DNA of 64,000 nt from Croceicoccus ponticola. GTDB taxonomy: Bacteria; Pseudomonadota; Alphaproteobacteria; Sphingomonadales; Sphingomonadaceae. Positions within the stretch are counted from its first letter, which is position 1, and the number at the start of each line of letters is the position of its first letter. This document shows positions 26,022 to 35,365 of this stretch, piece after piece. The stretch is taken from the NCBI RefSeq assembly GCF_004004515.1, contig NZ_RXOL01000001.1, forward strand, positions 1 through 64,000. The letters are read 5' to 3'. The translations under genes were made by a program, and so were the position numbers. Below the pieces are notes generated by a model that saw only the letters and a program-made list of their open reading frames with translations, was not told the DNA's origin and made no database searches.

Positions 26022-26768
26022 GTGATCGACCAGACCCAAACCTCTCCCCGCCCGGCACCGCGTGTTGCCATCGTGACGGGGGCCGCCCGCGGTATCGGAC
26101 GCGGTGTGGCGCGCGATCTTGCCATGTTGGGCCACACGGTCATTTCGCTGGACCGGGAACTGGGCAACGATGCCAGTGTGGTTCATGTCGCCTGCGACGT
26201 GTCCGATCCCGCGTCGGTCAACGCAGCAGTGGCAGAGGTTGAGCGCCGCTTCGGCCCGGTTCAGATCCTGATCAACAATGCGGGCATCAGCCCCGCCGCG
26301 CCCGACGGACGCGCGCTGTTGATCGAGGATATTACCGACGCGGACTGGCGGCGTGTGCTGTCGGTCAATCTCGATGGCGTGTTCCATTGCTGCCGCGCAG
26401 TGCTGCCGGGGATGAAGCGTTCGGGATGGGGCCGGATCGTCAATTACTCGTCGCAGGGCGGGCGCATGCGGTCGCAGCTTTCGGGCGCGCATTACGCCGC
26501 GTCGAAATCTGCGCTGTTCGGCTTTACCCGCCTGTTGGCAGGGCAGGGCGGAGCGCACGGCATCACTGCCAACTGCATCGCGCCGGGCCGGATCGAAACG
26601 GACCAGAGCGATCAGTTCGCGCTCGACGATTATGTCGCGCAAATCCCTGTGGGCCGATTGGGCCGCCCGGGCGACATCGCGGCGGCGACGCGATACCTCG
26701 TGTCCGAAGATGCCGCGTTCGTGACCGGTGCGATCATTGATGTGAACGGCGGGTACTTCATGCCGTGA
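26022..26768 (+). CDS. SDR family oxidoreductase 2
   Basis: A 248-residue classical SDR: TGAARGIG, a D in SLDRELG favouring NAD(H), NNAG, catalytic Ser in VNYSSQGG, the HYAASK pair and C-terminal GAIIDVNGGYFMP. It uses a GTG start. The family includes 3-oxoacyl-ACP reductases and 3-hydroxyacyl-CoA dehydrogenases. It converges on the thioesterase gene with only 25 bases between them. Confidence 0.9.
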   Translation: MIDQTQTSPRPAPRVAIVTGAARGIGRGVARDLAMLGHTVISLDRELGNDASVVHVACDVSDPASVNAAVAEVERRFGPVQILINNAGISPAAPDGRALLIEDITDADWRRVLSVNLDGVFHCCRAVLPGMKRSGWGRIVNYSSQGGRMRSQLSGAHYAASKSALFGFTRLLAGQGGAHGITANCIAPGRIETDQSDQFALDDYVAQIPVGRLGRPGDIAAATRYLVSEDAAFVTGAIIDVNGGYFMP

Positions 26769-26793
26769 ATGGCGTGCTGCGCGGCGGGAAGGT

Positions 26794-27696
26794 TCAGATC
26801 TTCCCTTCGCGCTCCTGCGCAAGTTCCCGCAGCAACCCCTGTTGCGTGACCGTGGCGATCAGCGTGCCGTCGGCGCGGTACATGCTGCCGCGCGATAACG
26901 TACGCGCACCGCTCGCCGCCGGGGTTTCCAGCGCGTAAAGCATCCATTCGTTCATATCGACGGCGCCGTGAAACCAGATCGCGTGATCGAGGCTGCTGGT
27001 CTGCAGATAATTGCTGTCCCAGCCAAGGCCGAGCGGCAGGAGCCCGGTCTGAAAGATATGGAAATCGCTGGCATAGACGAGCCAGCGGCGATGCTCCGCC
27101 TCCGTCGCCTGCAGCGGTTGCTTCATGCGGAACCAGAAATTGCGGCGCGGCGGCAGGACCTCCGATTGTCCGAAAAGGAACGGCTCGCACGGCCGCCATT
27201 CGAGCTGTTGCCGCCGCAGCCAGTACGGGCGATGCCGATCGGGCAGGGTGTCGCGATGGGCGGCAAACAGGTCTTCCAGTATCGGCAGGTCGTCGGGCGG
27301 GGGCACGTCGGGCATGGCAAAGGCGTGGGTCCGGCCCGCTTCGTCCGTCTGAAACGATGCCATCATTTCGACAATCGGCTTGTCGTCCTGCGTCACAGAA
27401 ATCTGCCGCGCGGCAAAACTGCGCCCGTCGGTCAGGCGGCGGACTGAAAAATCGAGCGGCCTGTCGGTCAGCCCCGGCTTCAGGAAGTATGCGTGGAGAC
27501 TGTGCACCGCCTTGTCCTCCGGAACCGTCGCCTGCGCGGTGGCCAGCGCCTGCGCCGCGACCATTCCACCGTAAAGCCGCAACAATCCGCTGGGAATGAC
27601 GTGACTGGCGAACCGGTCTGGCGCAGTTTGGACGAAATCGAAAGCCAGGGCACGTTCCTGCGCCGGATCGTCGGGATAGGGGTTTGCCGGGTTCAT
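26794..27696 (-). CDS. tesB: acyl-CoA thioesterase II
   Basis: A 300-residue double hot-dog thioesterase of the TesB family. Typical segments are IPSGLLRLYGGMVAAQALATA, the first-fold VHSLHAYFLKPG, catalytic Asp in TSSLDHAIWFH, and the Gln of TVTQQGLLRE. It hydrolyses medium to long acyl-CoA, presumably releasing CoA during breakdown of the unknown substrate. It is divergent from SDR 3, with an 81-base gap containing GCCTTAA. Confidence 0.92.
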   Translation of the reverse strand: MNPANPYPDDPAQERALAFDFVQTAPDRFASHVIPSGLLRLYGGMVAAQALATAQATVPEDKAVHSLHAYFLKPGLTDRPLDFSVRRLTDGRSFAARQISVTQDDKPIVEMMASFQTDEAGRTHAFAMPDVPPPDDLPILEDLFAAHRDTLPDRHRPYWLRRQQLEWRPCEPFLFGQSEVLPPRRNFWFRMKQPLQATEAEHRRWLVYASDFHIFQTGLLPLGLGWDSNYLQTSSLDHAIWFHGAVDMNEWMLYALETPAASGARTLSRGSMYRADGTLIATVTQQGLLRELAQEREGKI

Positions 27697-27777
27697 CCGG
27701 GCGCTCTCCGCAATTGCTATTTTGGCTCAAGCGCCTTAATCACTGCGTCATAACAACACAATACGAGAGGCAAGCCT

Positions 27778-28602
27778 ATGACTGCGCAGGTCGCGACCGA
27801 CAATGGAAAACCCCTGGCCGGGATGGCGACGGTCATCACCGGCGCGGCCAACGGGCTGGGCGCGGCGACCGCGCGGCGGTTCGCTCGGCTGGGCGCGAAA
27901 CTGGTGCTGGGCGATATCGACGATGCCGGCGGACAGGCGCTGGCTGCCGCACTGGGCTGTGAATTCCGTCACTGCGACGTGACGAACGAAGCTGATGTCG
28001 AGGCGATCGTCGCAGCCAGTGTCGAGGTTTACGGATCGTTGGACTGCATGATCAACAACGCAGGCCAACTGGGCGCGCTGGGTGGCATTGGCGAAATCCC
28101 GCTCGATGCTTGGAACCGCACGATCTCGGTCCTGCTGACCTCGGTATTCCTCGGCACGAAACATGCAGCGCGGGTGATGGGCCGGGGCGGTTCGATCATC
28201 AACACCGCCAGCGTCGGCGGCATCGCGCCGCTGGCGCCCCACGCCTATACCGCCGCCAAGCACGGTGTCGTCGGACTGACGCGTTCGGCGGCGTCGGAAT
28301 TGGCGGTGGACGGCATCCGTGTCAACGCCGTGGCACCGGGAAGCGTGCCGTCGCGCATGACTGAGCTGGCCTATGGCGATGTCGCCGCAATGGAGGCGGT
28401 GTCAAAGGCGCGCAATCCGCTGGGTACGATCGTTTCGGCGGACGAGATCGCGGGTTGCTTCGCCTATCTCGCCGGGCCGGACGCGCGCAACATCACCGGA
28501 CAGGTCATTACGGTCGACAGCGGTCTGACCGACCTTCGGCTGAACGCCGATTACTATCGCAAGAAAGCCGACTATTTCGGCCGCGACGGGGTAGAGGGCT
28601 GA
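27778..28602 (+). CDS. SDR family oxidoreductase 3
   Basis: A 274-residue classical SDR with TGAANGLG, an LGDIDDA Asp pointing to NAD(H), NNAG, catalytic Ser in NTASVGG and AYTAAK. The C-terminus has an extended tail (RLNADYYRKKADYFGRDG) past the usual GxxxxVDSG segment. GAGAGGC lies before the ATG. The layout fits cyclohexanol-type or hydroxysteroid-type dehydrogenases, but specificity cannot be read. Confidence 0.9.
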   Translation: MTAQVATDNGKPLAGMATVITGAANGLGAATARRFARLGAKLVLGDIDDAGGQALAAALGCEFRHCDVTNEADVEAIVAASVEVYGSLDCMINNAGQLGALGGIGEIPLDAWNRTISVLLTSVFLGTKHAARVMGRGGSIINTASVGGIAPLAPHAYTAAKHGVVGLTRSAASELAVDGIRVNAVAPGSVPSRMTELAYGDVAAMEAVSKARNPLGTIVSADEIAGCFAYLAGPDARNITGQVITVDSGLTDLRLNADYYRKKADYFGRDGVEG

Positions 28603-28612
28603 GGCCCGAAGC

Positions 28613-29155
28613 CTAAAGGTAACGCACAGGCTCGCTGCCGTCCCATTCGGCGTGGGCCCGGGCGACCATCGCGAACACGTCGTTGATGACGTCGCACGCT
28701 TCGATCAGTTCGAAACACGGTTCGGCCAGCGCGGCCTCGTTCTCGATATAGCAGAACCGGGTCGCCTGACTGCGCCCCTCTGTCGCGATGCGCAAGCCGC
28801 CATCGACCGCCTCCTGCCGTGCCGCGACGTAATCGTCGGCGATGTATCCCAGGTGGTGCAACCCGCGCCCGCCCGCGCCAAGGAAACGGTGATAGGTCGA
28901 AGGCCCGCCGCCCGGCACGATCAGTTCGATCTGAACCGGCCCAAGCTGACCCATGGCGACGCCGGCGATCATCTGTTCGTCGCAGGCAACGCCGCCGTGG
29001 GCCAATTCGACGAACCGCCGTTCGGGCAGCACGAAGAACGGCCCCGCGCCCAGCGTCCCGGTCCAGTGCGCCATCGCCGCATCCAGATCGTCGACAAGAT
29101 AGCCAAGCTGTTCGACCCGCGATCCGAAGGGCGCCTGTCTGCTAAGGTCGGTCAT
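28613..29155 (-). CDS. VOC family protein, methylmalonyl-CoA epimerase-like fold
   Basis: A 180-residue VOC protein with QLGYLVDDLDAAMAHWTGTLG at the first module and GLHHLGYIADDYVAA at the second, ending in CFELIEA. The module order is close to glyoxalase/epimerase types, and such single-chain VOC proteins are frequent in sphingomonad degradation clusters. Its ATG overlaps the PQQ-dehydrogenase stop (ATGA), so it follows that gene on one transcript. Confidence 0.85.
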   Translation of the reverse strand: MTDLSRQAPFGSRVEQLGYLVDDLDAAMAHWTGTLGAGPFFVLPERRFVELAHGGVACDEQMIAGVAMGQLGPVQIELIVPGGGPSTYHRFLGAGGRGLHHLGYIADDYVAARQEAVDGGLRIATEGRSQATRFCYIENEAALAEPCFELIEACDVINDVFAMVARAHAEWDGSEPVRYL

Positions 29156-31302
29156 GGTTTTTCGGCTCCTTTCGCGACGCGGGCGCGGTCGTTGACATAG
29201 GCGCGGATATCCTCCGCATCGGCGGGCGAAAGGTATTTTGCAAAGCTCGCCATGCCGTTGTCGGACAGCATGCCGTCTATCACGATCTGGCGCCAGACAT
29301 CCCCGTTGGCCAGCGCGCCCGAACGACGCAGGTCGGGCAGAACGCCGATCGATTGCGCGCCCGCACCGTGACACGCGCCGCAGGTGGAATTGAACAGCGC
29401 GTCGCCATGCGCGATTTGCGCGGCGGTGAACTTTTCGTCCGAAGGCTGGAATGGCGGAACATCGGCCTTAGCTTTGACCGGAAGCTTTGCCGTGCCGCCC
29501 AGCTTGAACGCCATGATCCGCCCCGGAATGCGCGGATCGGGCCGGGAAAATCCGGGCATGGCTAGGTTGTATGCGCCGCCCTTGCCGACCATGACCGCGA
29601 CGTATTGGACGCCATTGACGGCATAGCTGACCGGCCCCGGCATGATCGCCTGCTGCGCTTCGAACCGCCACAGTTCCTTGCCCGTTTTCGCGTCATGCGC
29701 ACGGAAGGTGCCATCGGCCAACCCTTCGAAGACCAGCCCGCCCGCCGTTGCCAGCACGCCGCCGTTCCATGGCGAATCCCGTTCGGCCCGCCACACTTCC
29801 TTTTGCGCGACCGGGTCCCACGCGATCAGGCGGCCCTGAAATGCGCCGAGCATCGCCTTGATCGCTGCAGCCTCTTCGGGAAGCTTTCCGCCTGTCCCCA
29901 CGCCAAGGTTGAGCAGGCCCGGACGATATTCGAACGAACCGTCGGTCGCATAGCGCATCGGCACCTGCATCGCCGGGATATAGACCAGCCCGGTCTGCGG
30001 GCTGAACGCCATCGGGTGCCAGTTGTGCGCGCCCCATCCGCCGGAACTGGCAAGGAACGGCCCCGCCTTGTCATAACGCGCGGCGGGATAGACGACCGGA
30101 CGGCCAGTGGCCAGATCGACCTTTTCAGCCCAGTTCACCGGCACGAACGTTTCTGCCGAAACGGGTTTGCCGGTCTTTCGGTCGATGACGTAGAAGAACC
30201 CGTTCTTGGGCGCGTGCATGATCACCTGCCGCGCGGTTCCGTCGATGGTCAGGTCGGCAAGGATCATCTGCTGAGTAGACGTGAAGTCCCATTGGTCGCC
30301 CGGCGTTTCCTGATAATGCCAGATATATTCGCCGGTATCGGGATCGAGCGCGAGGATGGACCCGATGAAAAGGTTGTCTCCTTCGCCGTTCGAACGGATG
30401 CCACGATCCCACGGGCCGCCGTTGCCGACGCCGACGTACAATCGGTCGAAGTCCGGGTCGTACACGATGGAATCCCACACCGTGCCGCCGCCGCCGATCT
30501 GCCAGTACCGATCGCCGCTCCACGTCTTTCGCGCCAGTCGTTCGAGCACCTCGTCCGATGCTGCGCCGTCCTTTTTTCCCGGTTCGCCGGGCACGGTATA
30601 GAACCGCCACGCCAGCTTGCCGGTCGACTGGTCATAGGCGGAGATATAGCCGCGTACGCCCTGATCCGCGCCGCCGTTGCCGATGAACACCTTGCCCTTG
30701 GCCACGCGCGGTGCGCCCGATATCGCCTGCGATGTTTCGGGATCGGTCGTCTGCACCGACCATACCTTTGTCCCGGTCTTTGCGTCGACCGCGATCAGCC
30801 GCCCGTCGATCGTGCCGAAGAACAACCGCCCGTCGGCATAAGCCGCACCCCGGTTCACCACGTCGCAGCAGGCGTGAAGGCCGGCGCTGCCGGGCACTTC
30901 GGGATCGAACTGCCAGATCCGTTCGCCCGTCGCGGCGTTCAGCGCGACGATCTTGCTCCACGCCGTGGTCGCATACATCACGCCGTCGACGACCAGCGGC
31001 GTGCCTTCCTGACCGCGAAAGGTGTCGAGGTCGTGATACCACGCCAGGCCAAGCCCCCCGACATTGCCGGCAGCGATATCGTCGAGCGGCGAAAACCGCT
31101 GTTCCGAATAAGTGCGGCCGTGGCTCAGCCAGTTCTGGGGCTCGGAATCGGCGGCGACGATGCGGGCATCGAACGCCACCGATTTCGTCCCGACATCACC
31201 AGGTTGCGAACACCCGGTCGCGGCAAGCGCGAACAGGACAATTGCGAAGATCCGTTTGTGGAATGGGGATATCCCGCAATTCCGGTGATGCTGGATGGTC
31301 AA
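29152..31302 (-). CDS. PQQ-dependent alcohol dehydrogenase with cytochrome c domain, lipoprotein
   Basis: A 716-residue quinohemoprotein. A lipobox (FALAATGC, Cys31) suggests membrane anchoring on the periplasmic side. Eight-bladed propeller repeats surround the PQQ site; the neighbouring Cys145-Cys146 pair in LHACCDVV is the usual disulfide, and GDQWDFTSTQ carries the catalytic Asp. The C-terminal cytochrome c domain has CGACH (about residues 641-645). It oxidises an alcohol in the periplasm and passes electrons to the respiratory chain. The TTG start is weakly supported, but no better start is in frame. Confidence 0.9.
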   Translation of the reverse strand: MTIQHHRNCGISPFHKRIFAIVLFALAATGCSQPGDVGTKSVAFDARIVAADSEPQNWLSHGRTYSEQRFSPLDDIAAGNVGGLGLAWYHDLDTFRGQEGTPLVVDGVMYATTAWSKIVALNAATGERIWQFDPEVPGSAGLHACCDVVNRGAAYADGRLFFGTIDGRLIAVDAKTGTKVWSVQTTDPETSQAISGAPRVAKGKVFIGNGGADQGVRGYISAYDQSTGKLAWRFYTVPGEPGKKDGAASDEVLERLARKTWSGDRYWQIGGGGTVWDSIVYDPDFDRLYVGVGNGGPWDRGIRSNGEGDNLFIGSILALDPDTGEYIWHYQETPGDQWDFTSTQQMILADLTIDGTARQVIMHAPKNGFFYVIDRKTGKPVSAETFVPVNWAEKVDLATGRPVVYPAARYDKAGPFLASSGGWGAHNWHPMAFSPQTGLVYIPAMQVPMRYATDGSFEYRPGLLNLGVGTGGKLPEEAAAIKAMLGAFQGRLIAWDPVAQKEVWRAERDSPWNGGVLATAGGLVFEGLADGTFRAHDAKTGKELWRFEAQQAIMPGPVSYAVNGVQYVAVMVGKGGAYNLAMPGFSRPDPRIPGRIMAFKLGGTAKLPVKAKADVPPFQPSDEKFTAAQIAHGDALFNSTCGACHGAGAQSIGVLPDLRRSGALANGDVWRQIVIDGMLSDNGMASFAKYLSPADAEDIRAYVNDRARVAKGAEKP

Positions 31303-31357
31303 GTGGTCAGGTCCGCTCGTTCTGGCTGGATGGGTCCGCGATGGCGTCGCGCCACCC

Positions 31358-33751
31358 TTAGAAGCGGACCGTTCCCTGCAGCATGATCTCGCGCGGGCGG
31401 CCGATGTTCACCCAGACCGCATCGGGCGTGCCAAAGGGTTTTTCAGCCCCGGCGATGCCGTAATACTTGTTGGTCAGGTTGCGACCGATCAGCGCCAGTT
31501 CCCATGCATCGTCGAGTTCGTAGAGCCGCGCCGTCGCGTTGATCCGGGCAAAGCCCTTTTGCCAGCCGACCGGGTTCTGGTTTTCCAGGATCCAGTAGCC
31601 GCTGGTGTAATTGGCATCGCCCGAAAGGCCGAGTCCGATATCGCTGGTCAGGTCGGTGTCATAAGTCACGCCGCCGGTCAGGTTCCATTTGGGCGCCCGA
31701 ACCAGCGCCGTTCCCGACAGGTCCTGAACCCCGTTGCAGCCCTGGGCCGCGGTCTGGCCCGCATAGCACGGAGCGGCCGCGAAGCTCAGGTACTTCGCCT
31801 TGTTGTAGCCCGCCGCAGCGCGCAGCGTGAAGTCGGGCGTCACGTTGAACGCGCCGTCGAGTTCCACGCCGGTCGTGCGCGCCGAAGCGGCGTTGCGGAT
31901 GGTGAACGATGGCGGTGAGGGGTTGAACGAGGTGAGCTGCAGCCCCTTGAACGTATAGCGGTAAACCGTAGCGTTCACCAACAGGCGACGGTTGAGCAGT
32001 TCACCCTTGAAGCCGACTTCACCGCCGTCCGCCTTTTCCGGCGCGAAGCCGAGATCGCTGACCGTCTGGCCGAACGACAGGATCGACGGGTTCGAAAAAC
32101 CGCCCGATTTATAGCCCGTCTTGTATGCGGCATAGACCATCGTTTCGGGCGTGGCGCGCCATGATAGCGTCGCTTCGGGAGAGATCTGCTCGTCGGAGAA
32201 TCTGCCGCTGGTAAACACGCCTTCTTCGGCCGTGATCATGAACGGCGCGAAGTTCTGGTTGACGTAGCTGTTACCCTGCGACGTGCGCTTGGTTTCGCGC
32301 GTCCAGCGCGCACCGCCCGCCAGTTCCACCGTGTCGGTCACGTCGAAGATCAGCTGGCCGAAGGCGGAGTAGGTCTTGCCCGAGTTGTCGGTCAGGAATT
32401 GCCAGTTGTGGTACGTGTCGTAGCGCGGGTCCTGCCCGACGTTGGCGATGAACCCGTTGCCGCGCGTGTCGCGGGCGCTGTCTTCGAAGAACAGGCCTGC
32501 GGCAACATTGAACGCGCCGTCGAAGTCGGAGTTGACGCGCAGTTCCTGAGTGAACGCTTCGGAATGATCCTTGTTCGCGCCCGCCACCGTGGGGGTGGAA
32601 TCGAACGCGAAGTTGTCGAACCCGTCATTGGTATAGGACCAGAAGCCGGTGACCGAAGTGAAGTTCAGCGCGCCGGCACGGTAGTTCATGGTCAGCGAGG
32701 TGAGCAGCGATTCATACCGCGTTTCGGGTACGCCGCCGTTGGAGCCGGGGTAGTTCGCGCCGATTTCCGGGTTGAAAGCGCCCAGCGTGCGTTCGCCGTT
32801 CAGTTCGCAATCGCTGTAGGGATCGGCCACGAAGACCCCGCCCAACAGGTCGAGCGTGCGCGAACCGCCCTCGCACAGCAGTTCGGTGCCCGACGTTTCG
32901 CCATGATCGCGCAACTTGTCGCCAAAGACCTTCAGCGTCGCGTCGAAGTCCGAACTGGGGTTCCATTCGAGCGTCAGGCGACCGAGGATTTCCTTGGTCC
33001 CCGGATCGTTGGCATAGGCGGCGCCGACGCTGGGGTGATCGGGGTCGCTGGGCAGGGTGATCGGCCCGGCGTTGTTCTTGATGTAGCCGTCCATCTTGCT
33101 GCCGCGCGCGGCGATGCGGAAGCCCAGCGTCTCGGTGAGCGGGCCGGAGATCGCGCCTTCGAGGATGCGTTCGTTGGCCTTGAATTCATATCCGGCGCGG
33201 ACATACCCCTCGAACGAGGAGGTCGCGCCCTTGGTCTTGACCGAAATGACGCCGCCGGGGCTGTTCTTGCCGAAGAACAGCGCCTGCGGGCCCTTCAGGA
33301 CCTCGACCTGCTGCACGTCGAAGAAGCTTTGCGCCACAAGCCGCCCGCGGCTGATCTGCAACCCGTCGATGTTGAGCGAAACGGTCTGGTCGATACCGGC
33401 GTCGAGCGCGGATGAGCCGAGGCCGCGGATCGTGAACGACGCGCCTGCGCCGCCGCCGCCGGTCTTGGCAAGGATGACCTGCGGGACGAGCTGGCCAATC
33501 TTCTGCAGATCGGTGGCGGCATAGCGTTCAAGCTGTTCGGCCCCGACCGCAGCGATGGCGACCGGCACATCGAGCATCGTTTCCTCGCGCCGACGGGCGG
33601 TCACGATGATCGCATCGGCGGGCATGGCGGCCGAAGCGTGGGCGGGGGTGCCATCGTCGGCAGCTTGCGCAAGGGCCGGTTGGACAAAGGCGGTCTGGGC
33701 GGCAATCGCGATGACCGCGGCGGACGTCAGCATGTTCGTGCGAAACGGCAT
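31358..33751 (-). CDS. TonB-dependent outer-membrane receptor 3
   Basis: A 797-residue receptor. The ATG at 33751 has GGGAGAG upstream and begins a signal peptide (MPFRTNMLTSAAVIAIAAQT) cut near PALAQA. A TonB-box-like IIVTARRREETMLDVPVAI and plug motif EVLKGPQALFFGKNSPGG follow; the barrel ends REIMLQGTVRF. It lies upstream of the PQQ dehydrogenase gene on the same strand (55 bases). It resembles receptor 2 in plug sequence, so the two may take related ligands. Confidence 0.92.
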   Translation of the reverse strand: MPFRTNMLTSAAVIAIAAQTAFVQPALAQAADDGTPAHASAAMPADAIIVTARRREETMLDVPVAIAAVGAEQLERYAATDLQKIGQLVPQVILAKTGGGGAGASFTIRGLGSSALDAGIDQTVSLNIDGLQISRGRLVAQSFFDVQQVEVLKGPQALFFGKNSPGGVISVKTKGATSSFEGYVRAGYEFKANERILEGAISGPLTETLGFRIAARGSKMDGYIKNNAGPITLPSDPDHPSVGAAYANDPGTKEILGRLTLEWNPSSDFDATLKVFGDKLRDHGETSGTELLCEGGSRTLDLLGGVFVADPYSDCELNGERTLGAFNPEIGANYPGSNGGVPETRYESLLTSLTMNYRAGALNFTSVTGFWSYTNDGFDNFAFDSTPTVAGANKDHSEAFTQELRVNSDFDGAFNVAAGLFFEDSARDTRGNGFIANVGQDPRYDTYHNWQFLTDNSGKTYSAFGQLIFDVTDTVELAGGARWTRETKRTSQGNSYVNQNFAPFMITAEEGVFTSGRFSDEQISPEATLSWRATPETMVYAAYKTGYKSGGFSNPSILSFGQTVSDLGFAPEKADGGEVGFKGELLNRRLLVNATVYRYTFKGLQLTSFNPSPPSFTIRNAASARTTGVELDGAFNVTPDFTLRAAAGYNKAKYLSFAAAPCYAGQTAAQGCNGVQDLSGTALVRAPKWNLTGGVTYDTDLTSDIGLGLSGDANYTSGYWILENQNPVGWQKGFARINATARLYELDDAWELALIGRNLTNKYYGIAGAEKPFGTPDAVWVNIGRPREIMLQGTVRF

Positions 33752-34052
33752 TCTCTCTCTCCCTATCGATCTTCTTGGCGCTCTCTCGGCGCTCATGGCG
33801 TACCGATTCGACGGCATTTGTACCACGTGCCTTAATATGCCGTTCGATCGTCAGGAGGCAATCGACGATTTGAAAGTGTCGCCATTGATATTAACGATGA
33901 GAGTTATATTGTTGTATATATTAAGATATAAGGGATACAGGTCCGGATCCCTAAAAATTAGAACTTACAAAAACACTTGATACATTTAATCAAAAAGAGC
34001 GGTTCGCCGTAAAGACGACAGTCTTTTACTGTTCGATTACGTCCAAAACGGA
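33752..34052. other. AT-rich intergenic region upstream of TonB receptor 3
   Basis: No gene is seen in these 301 bases. The sequence turns AT-rich around 33880-33990 (TTATATTGTTGTATATATTA and nearby), consistent with promoter DNA for the receptor on the minus strand. GCCTTAA occurs at 33829-33835. An imperfect hairpin GTAAAGAC-GACA-GTCTTTTAC near 34010-34031 may end the TetR 2 transcript, though the T-run is not directly adjacent. Confidence 0.5.
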
Positions 34053-34694
34053 TCAAACGGGAATGCCGTTCAATTCGAATTGATGGCGGAGGAACTCTTC
34101 CTGTCGGCGGGCGGACCAGCTGCGCGGTTCGAAACATGCCTGCACCGCCGTTCCGATCAGGAACGTGAAAGCCTGGCGCGAAGCGCGGCGCGCGCTTTGT
34201 TGCGAAAAGTCGTTTTCGCGCATCAGCAGTTCGGCAAAATCGCGTACGGCATAGCGGACCTGCTGTCGGTATTCTGCCTGAAATGCCGGGTTGGCGGCGG
34301 CCACGGTGTTCTGGGCCAGATAAACCGCCCAATCCTCACGCCCCTGTGGCGTGACGGGCATCTGCGCCAGGATGCAGGCAAGCGGGCTGCCGTTGGTGCG
34401 GACATAGGCTTCGCGGATGCGGGCCTGCGTGCGCAGGATCGTCATGCGGTACACAGCCAACCAAAGACCCTGACGATCGCCGAACAGCGATGCGATCGTC
34501 GTGGTGCTGCAATCCATTTCGGCGGCAAGCCGACGAAAGGTCAGGTGTTCTAGCCCGCGCGACGCGACCAGCCCGATGGCAGCTGCGGCAAATTCCTGTC
34601 GCCGCAAGCTGTCGGGATTGCTGACGTCGTCGAACCGGCCCATCCACGCCGGTATGCTGGCATCCCATTCGTGCAATCTGTCCATGCCGTTCAT
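34053..34694 (-). CDS. TetR family transcriptional regulator 2
   Basis: A 213-residue TetR-type protein. The N-terminal helix-turn-helix is seen in RRQEFAAAAIGLVASRGLEH and FRRLAAEMDCSTTTIASLFG; the rest is an all-helical ligand domain ending RHQFELNGIPV. ATG at 34694 is chosen for its GAGGGAG ribosome site. It closes the second catabolic block and probably controls receptor 3 or the PQQ dehydrogenase set downstream. Confidence 0.88.
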   Translation of the reverse strand: MNGMDRLHEWDASIPAWMGRFDDVSNPDSLRRQEFAAAAIGLVASRGLEHLTFRRLAAEMDCSTTTIASLFGDRQGLWLAVYRMTILRTQARIREAYVRTNGSPLACILAQMPVTPQGREDWAVYLAQNTVAAANPAFQAEYRQQVRYAVRDFAELLMRENDFSQQSARRASRQAFTFLIGTAVQACFEPRSWSARRQEEFLRHQFELNGIPV

Positions 34695-34818
34695 GCTCCC
34701 CTCTGCCAGCACTAACGGCAAAGGCGACGACGATAAAGCTTTGGCGCGGGTTCATGCCCGTGCCAGCAGCCTGGACATGGACGATCCAATTCGGTTCACG
34801 TTCGGGCCAGTTTGGGCG

Positions 34819-35250
34819 TCAGGCCAGTTCGATATGCCGCCGCCCGCGAAAATTCTCGATCCCCAGGCTGGCGATCAGCGCTGACGGCAGTTCCAGCGCG
34901 GTGCTGCCCGCTCGCCACGCCGTCGAGGTCGAAACCCGGACCCTGTCGTGGTGCAATGCATTGCCGGGCGGAATGGCGGGAAGCTCTACCGCGCGTTGCA
35001 TGCTGGCGCACAGGTCGCCCAGCCGCGAAGCATCGCGCAATCCGGGGGCGAGCACGATGAAGCGTCCGTAATCCCATATCATGATTTGCGTGCCCAATGG
35101 CGCGGCCACATCGCGCAACCGGCTGGAGATTTCGCGGTAAAGCCGTTTGGTCGCACGATTGCCATGGTGGGTGACGTAAGCGTCCAGTTCGTCGACCTGG
35201 ACGGGGTGGGCCCGCCCGGCGCCAGCCAAGCGAAGGTATCGCGCGCGCAA
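34819..35250 (-). CDS. degenerate GGDEF-like protein, possibly truncated
   Basis: The 143-residue frame resembles the second half of a diguanylate cyclase domain: VQVDELDAYVTHHGN at the substrate loop, RLYREISSRLRDVAA helix, then IMIWDYGRFIVLAPG where GGDEF should stand, and VRVSTSTAW at the end. The signature is lost, so it would be inactive. Only a TTG start is available and no ribosome site is clear; a neighbouring frame continues upstream from 35299, so an N-terminal frameshift or decay is possible. Its start region faces the cysD promoter. Confidence 0.5.
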   Translation of the reverse strand: MRARYLRLAGAGRAHPVQVDELDAYVTHHGNRATKRLYREISSRLRDVAAPLGTQIMIWDYGRFIVLAPGLRDASRLGDLCASMQRAVELPAIPPGNALHHDRVRVSTSTAWRAGSTALELPSALIASLGIENFRGRRHIELA

Positions 35251-35365
35251 GAATTCTTTTGGCGCGCGGGAGCCGAGGCTTGGATAGGGACGCTACCAAT
35301 GACTAGAGTTGACAGTGCCTGTTTTGCCGCACGGCCGACCCGGCGAACCTATCGAGGAAACATTC

